Shown here in pieces: positions 26,898 through 32,064 of a stretch of DNA of 32,064 nt. The translations under genes were made by a program, and so were the position numbers. Position 1 is the first letter of the stretch. Every line of letters begins with the position of its first letter. Source of the DNA: Bacillota bacterium (GTDB lineage Bacteria; Bacillota; Clostridia; CAKSNL01; HGM11501). Location of the stretch: positions 1 to 32,064 of the forward strand of contig JAUZPY010000013.1 in assembly GCA_030705805.1 (NCBI GenBank). Reading direction: 5' to 3'. The notes under the pieces are model-generated. The model was not told where the DNA came from and did no database searches. It saw only the letters and a list, made by a program, of their open reading frames with translations.

Positions 26898-27736
26898 CCC
26901 AACAGCCCTCCTTCGCCAGAATCTTCACTTCCGAACTTAGAAGAGAGATACATGCATAGGAGTACAATTATTATAACAATTACTGAAAGCAAGGAACCAT
27001 AGCCCCAATTATTAAATTCCAGAAATTGTCTTTCGATCAGGTCTCCGATTAATAATGTCTTGCTTCCGCCTAAAATCTGAGAAAGTGCAAATGTTGTAAT
27101 AGAAGGAATAAAAACCATTGTTATTCCGCTCATAACGCCGCCCAGGCTTAGCGGGAAAATTACCCGGGTAAAAACCTTCCTTTTATTTGCTCCCAAGTCC
27201 TCGGCAGCTTCAATAAGGCGCTTATCCATTTTAACCAGTACAGAGTGTATTGGAAGAACCATAAAAGGTAAATAGTTGTATACCATACCTATAGCAATGG
27301 AACTTTCCCTATATAAAAATTGTATACGATCAATTCCAAACAGAGATAAAAACTGATTTATAAGTCCATTATTTTCAAGAAGAGTTAGTAATGCGTATGT
27401 CCTTATAAGAAAATTCATCCACATTGGCAATACAATAAGTGTGGTATATATACTTTTATGCTTTGATTTACTTTGACTTAAAATTAAAGCTAGGGGATAT
27501 CCAATTATAAGACATAAAAAAGTAGATATCAAGCTAAGACGCAGTGAACGAATTAAAGATGTAAAAACTTCGCCTTTTTCTTTAAAAACCTGAGAAATGT
27601 ATGTAGTGGTAAAATGATAGCTGCCTCCGCTTTTATCAAATACCGCAAAAAAGAAAACAAGTGCAAGAGGCGTTACGGTAAAAAAAATTGTCCATATAAG
27701 ATAGGGGGCAGATAAAAGCCAGTTGCGTTTATTCAT
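26894..27736 (-). CDS. potB: Spermidine/putrescine ABC transporter permease PotB
   Basis: [32 protein letters not shown] loop; 4-nt overlaps with potC and potA. Confidence 0.93.
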   Translation of the reverse strand: MNKRNWLLSAPYLIWTIFFTVTPLALVFFFAVFDKSGGSYHFTTTYISQVFKEKGEVFTSLIRSLRLSLISTFLCLIIGYPLALILSQSKSKHKSIYTTLIVLPMWMNFLIRTYALLTLLENNGLINQFLSLFGIDRIQFLYRESSIAIGMVYNYLPFMVLPIHSVLVKMDKRLIEAAEDLGANKRKVFTRVIFPLSLGGVMSGITMVFIPSITTFALSQILGGSKTLLIGDLIERQFLEFNNWGYGSLLSVIVIIIVLLCMYLSSKFGSEDSGEGGLLG

Positions 27737-28776
27737 TCTGCCACCTTCTTCATTATGTGTATATCAAAGGGTATTACTGACAAACTTACCTCGGAACCTT
27801 CAGGTTCCATAACTGTACTATGTACCATAAAGTTATAGCCGCAGGACTCAATTATCATTTCGTAGTGAACACCCTTAAAGGTAATAGACTTTACAATACC
27901 GTCAATTAATCCTTGACCCTTTTGACTAATCTTAAGGTCTTCCGGTCTGATGACAACATCAACGAAAGTACATTCTCCAAACCCTGTATCCACACACTCA
28001 AATTTTCTTCCTAAAAATTCAACCAGGCAGTCCTTAAGCATTAGGCCTTCAATTATATTGCTTTCGCCGATAAAATCTGCTACAAAAGCGTTTTGGGGTT
28101 CATTATAAATGTCAACGGGTGTGCCAAGCTGTTGTATTACCCCCTGATTCATAACCACGATTCGGTCGCTCATTGTGAGCGCTTCTTCCTGGTCGTGAGT
28201 TACATATATAAATGTAATGCCTGAAACCTGCTGAATACGTTTAAGCTCTAACTGCATATCCTTTCTAAGCTTTAGGTCCAAAGCACCCAAGGGCTCGTCC
28301 AGAAGAAGAACCTCAGGCTCATTAACCAAAGCCCTTGCGATTGCTACACGCTGCTGCTGTCCCCCTGAAAGTGAATCGACGTCACGCTTTTCAAAGCCTT
28401 TAAGATTTACAAGTTCAAGCATTTGGGATACTCTTCTTTTGATATCGTCTTTGGGCAGTTTTTTAATATGCAGACCAAAGGCTATATTATCAAAAACATT
28501 AAGGTGCGGGAACAGAGCATACCTTTGAAAAACTGTGTTTACTTTGCGCTTATATGGGGGAATATTTTTAATATCCACACCGTCGAACAGCACCGAACCG
28601 GAAGTAGGCGTTTCAAAGCCTGCAATAATTCTTAAAGTAGTTGTTTTTCCGCATCCCGATGGTCCCAGCAATGTTAAAAATTCGTGCTTATTAATCTTGA
28701 GATTGATGTTTTTTAAAACACCCTCGCCATCAAAATCCTTAGACACATCAACTAATTCAATGATAGCATTTTCCAA
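27733..28776 (-). CDS. potA: Spermidine/putrescine ABC transporter ATP-binding protein PotA
   Basis: [20 protein letters not shown] Walker [28 protein letters not shown]-terminal TOBE-like domain. Confidence 0.95.
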   Translation of the reverse strand: MENAIIELVDVSKDFDGEGVLKNINLKINKHEFLTLLGPSGCGKTTTLRIIAGFETPTSGSVLFDGVDIKNIPPYKRKVNTVFQRYALFPHLNVFDNIAFGLHIKKLPKDDIKRRVSQMLELVNLKGFEKRDVDSLSGGQQQRVAIARALVNEPEVLLLDEPLGALDLKLRKDMQLELKRIQQVSGITFIYVTHDQEEALTMSDRIVVMNQGVIQQLGTPVDIYNEPQNAFVADFIGESNIIEGLMLKDCLVEFLGRKFECVDTGFGECTFVDVVIRPEDLKISQKGQGLIDGIVKSITFKGVHYEMIIESCGYNFMVHSTVMEPEGSEVSLSVIPFDIHIMKKVAE

Positions 28777-28887
28777 TTTACCGGTCTCCTTTAAAACGCA
28801 AAGATAATACCTTAGTATTGCTCTTTAGAATAGGTGTGGTTTTATGTATTAAAGAACACAAACCCACATACTTTACACTATTATATC

Positions 28888-28916
28888 ATAATATATGGAT
28901 TTTGCTTTAAAGTCAA
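28888..28916 (-). promoter_or_regulatory. Sigma-A-like promoter for the pot operon
   Basis: Minus strand TTGACT (28911-28916), 17-bp spacer, TATTAT (28888-28893). Confidence 0.65.
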
Positions 28917-28949
28917 TATTTATTTGAAAATTTTTACATAAATCAGGAT

Positions 28950-28980
28950 AAAAAAGAACCGCTTTTTGCGGCTCTTTTTA
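28950..28980 (-). terminator. Terminator after the SLH protein gene
   Basis: Minus strand AAAAAGAGCCGCAAAAAGCGGTTCTTTTTT. Confidence 0.75.
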
Positions 28981-28994
28981 TGCTAGTTATCAAT

Positions 28995-31900
28995 TTATTT
29001 TACTACTCTATCGACAATTTCTGCAATTCTGGCAAGAATAGTAGCAGCTTCTGCTCTGGTAATTTTATTATTCGGATAGAAAGTTCCGGAAGCGTCACTG
29101 CCTGTTAATATACCTGCATTGTATAACGTATAAATTTGATTTCCGAACTTATCAGCTTTGGCTACGTCCGGAACCCATTGGACATTATTTATAGTTGCAA
29201 GATTATCTATTGGAACACAGTTGAAGAAAATATATGCCATTTCCGCTCTGGTAATAGTACGGGTATAATTATCAAAGTCACCATCTTTTATTATGCCGTA
29301 TTTTATAGCGTAATCAATATAAGTCTGATACCAGGGGGTTGTTGATGTAAAGTCTGAATCCTTGCCTCCGGAATTTGCATTATAAAGTCTTACAGCCATT
29401 GTTATTGCTTCAGCAACAGTCATATTACCTGAGGGATTAAAAGTGGTATTCGAGTTGCCCTTCATAAGACCGGAATTATAGATTTTCTCTACTATCTTAT
29501 AGAACCAATCCTTAGAATTTACATCTGAAAAAGGAACTACTATGCTTTCAGGAGCAGCAGGAGTTGCAGGGGTAGCAGGAGTTGCTTGCTGCGGCGTGGT
29601 ATCTACTGCATTTTTGCCTGCGTTTACTGTAATTGTTACTATGCCACTGTAAGAATCACCCTCGACATTACAAGCAACATAATTTATGCTGACTTTGCCT
29701 GTATACCCCGACGCCGGAACAAAATCAATGTTTGAAAGTTCAGGCTGTCCATAAAGGTAGCATTTTGCTGCGGCAGTTATTGCTGCCTGGTCTTTCTCGC
29801 CATACTTATAATAAAGCGTACCAACCGAAGAAGCGGGAAGAGTAAACTTTACATAATCAAGGTTTTCTGATGTGGCATCATTACATATAGAACTGAAGTC
29901 CAATGATAAAAAGCTTGCAAAACTTGTATTCTCAGTTATATATTTAATGCTTTTATCAGTATCTTTTTTCTCATCGCCGTCTTTAGAGGTGACTTTGATC
30001 TTTATTCTTCCTGTATAATCATTTCCTTCAACATCATAACCTGTATAAGTTATATACATTGTGCCGGCATAACCGGATTTTGGAACTAAACTTATATCTG
30101 AAATATCAGGATCATCGTCACAATAATATTTAACGGTATTTGAAACCTTTGAATCGTACTTTCCTGAGGAGGACTTGTAATTTAGATATAAAACACCGTA
30201 ATTTGAAGCGGGCAAAGTAAACTTTACATAGTTCAAATCATTATCGGTAACATCTTCGCAGCCATTTTGGAAGTCTTCTGAATCAAAGTCTAATACATCA
30301 TCGTTTGATAATGTGTAAATAATGTCATCACAGTCATATTCGGTATCGTCCTCACCATCACCTTCGGTGACTGTAATTTTAATTTTTCCTGTGCAATCAT
30401 TTCCTTTAACATCATAACCTGTATAGGTTATATACATATTACCTTTATAATCTGTTTTTGGAACAAAACTTACATCTGAAATAGCAGGATCATCGTCATA
30501 ATAATATTTAACAGACTTTGAAACCTTGGAATCGTACTTACTTGAAGATGTATAGTCTAAATATAAAACACCGTAGCTTGAAGAGGGCAGAGTAAACTTT
30601 ACATAGTCTAAAGCATAACCGGTAGCACTTTTGCAGACACTTTCAATTTTTGCTGAATCAAGTTCTAATACATCACTGTTTGACACTGTACAGCTTATGT
30701 CTTTACAGGTATCAGCAGAGCGGTCGTCATCTTCACCTTCGGTAACTTTAATTTTTACTGTACCTTTATATAAAGATCTGCTTGATTTATAAGCTGTATA
30801 TGTAAATGTTACTGTGCCTGTATAAGTTGATTTTGGAACAAAACTAATATCAGCAATGTCCGGATCGTCATCATAATAACATTTGGTACTTGAGGTTACC
30901 TTAGAATCATATTGTGTGGATGACTTGTATCCAAAATAAAGTGTACCATAACTTGTTGACGGAACAGTAAATATTATATAGTCAAGGTCTGTATCTTTTT
31001 GATCGTTACAGATATCATTAAATTCATCAGAGTCAAACTCTAATTCTTCATTATTTGCAATAGTGTAGGATAATACATCAATATCTCCGTTTACTTCGTC
31101 TTCATCGTCTGTGACTTTTATTTTTATAGACCCGGTATAGGAAATACCTTCAGTATTGTAACCTATATATGTAAGCGTTACGGTACCCGTATATGAAGAA
31201 TTCGGTACAAAGCTTACGCCCGATATTAAATTACTTCCTGTATAATAACATTTAGTACTTGAAGATATTTTAGAGGTATATGAACCTGATTTTTTATAAC
31301 CGGAGTAAAGTGTTCCTTTATCAGACGAAGGAAGGTTAAACTTTACATAACTTAATTTCTCATCTGTGGTATCATTACATACATCGTCAAAATCATCAGG
31401 ATTAAAAGTTAGAAAAGATTCGGAGTAGACAGTATAGGGAATAGCTTCAACATTTGATCCGGACCCAATTGTAATAACAACGCTGCCCTTTATTTCGTTG
31501 CCTTTTTCGTCAGCTGCAACATAATTAATGGTTACTGTGCCGGTAAAATCCGATTTTGGTACAAAGCTTATATCTGACAGGTCTCCCTTTTCACATTTGT
31601 TTGAGGTTTTTACCTTAGCCTGGTCTTCTCCGTCATAATCATAATAAAGTGTACCGCTGGCAGAGTCGGGAAGTGCGCTGAACTTCAGATAATCAAAAGA
31701 TGAACCTGAAACTGCTTTGCAAGCATTAGCAAAATCCGATCCGTTAAAGGCTATTGCAGCATCACTTGCGCCATTGTATTCTATTGCCTTAGCCGTTGTG
31801 TTGGTTTTATCGGTGGTATCTTCGGTTTTGTCGGTATCACTGGTATTGTCAGTATTGCTGCCTGTATTGTCGGTGTTGCTGCCGGTATTGTCGGTGTTGC

Positions 31901-32064
31901 TGCCGGTATTATCAGTATTGCTGCCGGTATTATCAGTATTGCTGCCGGTATTATCAGTATTGCTGCCGGTATTATCAGTATTGCTGCCTGTATAGTCGGT
32001 ATTGATGCCTGTATTATCGGTATTGATGCCTGTATTGTCGGTATTTCTTCCGGTATTATCGGTA
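28995..32064 (-). CDS. Large S-layer-homology surface protein with six ~120-aa tandem domains and a repetitive linker (N-terminus outside window)
   Basis: ORF track starts at an internal GTG (30686), but the same frame shows no stop up to base 32064. Three C-terminal SLH units (PFSDVNSKDWFYKIVEKIYNSGLMKG..., TTPWYQTYIDYAIKYGII..., VPDVAKADKFGNQIYTLYNAGILTG); six copies of ...DYVKFTLPSSSYGTLYY...SFVPKSxYTGTVTITYTGY....GxIKIxV. Confidence 0.92.
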   Translation of the reverse strand, partial: TDNTGRNTDNTGINTDNTGINTDYTGSNTDNTGSNTDNTGSNTDNTGSNTDNTGSNTDNTGSNTDNTGSNTDNTSDTDKTEDTTDKTNTTAKAIEYNGASDAAIAFNGSDFANACKAVSGSSFDYLKFSALPDSASGTLYYDYDGEDQAKVKTSNKCEKGDLSDISFVPKSDFTGTVTINYVAADEKGNEIKGSVVITIGSGSNVEAIPYTVYSESFLTFNPDDFDDVCNDTTDEKLSYVKFNLPSSDKGTLYSGYKKSGSYTSKISSSTKCYYTGSNLISGVSFVPNSSYTGTVTLTYIGYNTEGISYTGSIKIKVTDDEDEVNGDIDVLSYTIANNEELEFDSDEFNDICNDQKDTDLDYIIFTVPSTSYGTLYFGYKSSTQYDSKVTSSTKCYYDDDPDIADISFVPKSTYTGTVTFTYTAYKSSRSLYKGTVKIKVTEGEDDDRSADTCKDISCTVSNSDVLELDSAKIESVCKSATGYALDYVKFTLPSSSYGVLYLDYTSSSKYDSKVSKSVKYYYDDDPAISDVSFVPKTDYKGNMYITYTGYDVKGNDCTGKIKITVTEGDGEDDTEYDCDDIIYTLSNDDVLDFDSEDFQNGCEDVTDNDLNYVKFTLPASNYGVLYLNYKSSSGKYDSKVSNTVKYYCDDDPDISDISLVPKSGYAGTMYITYTGYDVEGNDYTGRIKIKVTSKDGDEKKDTDKSIKYITENTSFASFLSLDFSSICNDATSENLDYVKFTLPASSVGTLYYKYGEKDQAAITAAAKCYLYGQPELSNIDFVPASGYTGKVSINYVACNVEGDSYSGIVTITVNAGKNAVDTTPQQATPATPATPAAPESIVVPFSDVNSKDWFYKIVEKIYNSGLMKGNSNTTFNPSGNMTVAEAITMAVRLYNANSGGKDSDFTSTTPWYQTYIDYAIKYGIIKDGDFDNYTRTITRAEMAYIFFNCVPIDNLATINNVQWVPDVAKADKFGNQIYTLYNAGILTGSDASGTFYPNNKITRAEAATILARIAEIVDRVVK
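31858..32064. repeat. 21-bp tandem repeat (NTDNTGS linker), about 10 units, running off the window
   Basis: GCTGCCGGTATTATCAGTATT occurs four times identically at 31899-31982; flanked by diverged units. Confidence 0.93.

Noticed and set aside
31717-32005. Plus-strand ORFs (VLLPVLSVLLPV repeats; CRYCRCCCRYY repeats)
   Set aside because: They are antisense readings of the 21-bp repeat tract inside the minus-strand SLH protein gene.

Overview
32-kb window of a low-GC Bacillota (Clostridia-type) chromosome. Most of it is housekeeping: the 3' end of secA, prfB, a Nudix hydrolase, a YitT-family protein, yqeG-type HAD phosphatase, HPr, uvrC, a serine hydrolase, a zinc-ribbon protein, sigH, metK, rpsT, recG, a DAK2/FakA-like protein, Asp23, a cytidylate-kinase-like protein, chorismate mutase, aroQ, glpP, 1-phosphofructokinase and potABC. 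Two tRNAs were read by hand (Gly-CCC and Thr-CGT, both minus strand). The less ordinary parts are: (a) 3370-4200, a compact intergenic region with a 42-bp perfect palindrome, an orphan tRNA 3' half, a 20-bp hairpin, a 16-bp palindrome and an XRE regulator with tandem operator-like repeats at its promoter; (b) a non-coding degenerate ~14-15-bp minisatellite at 8321-8580; (c) complementarity between the 5' and 3' flanks of the zinc-ribbon gene; (d) a leader upstream of glpP with overlapping antiterminator-like and terminator hairpins; (e) 19.6-32.1 kb, with a 944-aa GAP1-N-like single-TM protein, two paralogous DUF5050-like membrane-anchored proteins behind potABC (no potD visible), and a very large SLH surface protein with six ~120-aa repeats and a 21-bp repeat linker. 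The ORF track truncates that last gene; its frame is open to the window edge. No CRISPR array, transposase or rRNA gene was seen. Family names come from reading motifs, not from database searches.
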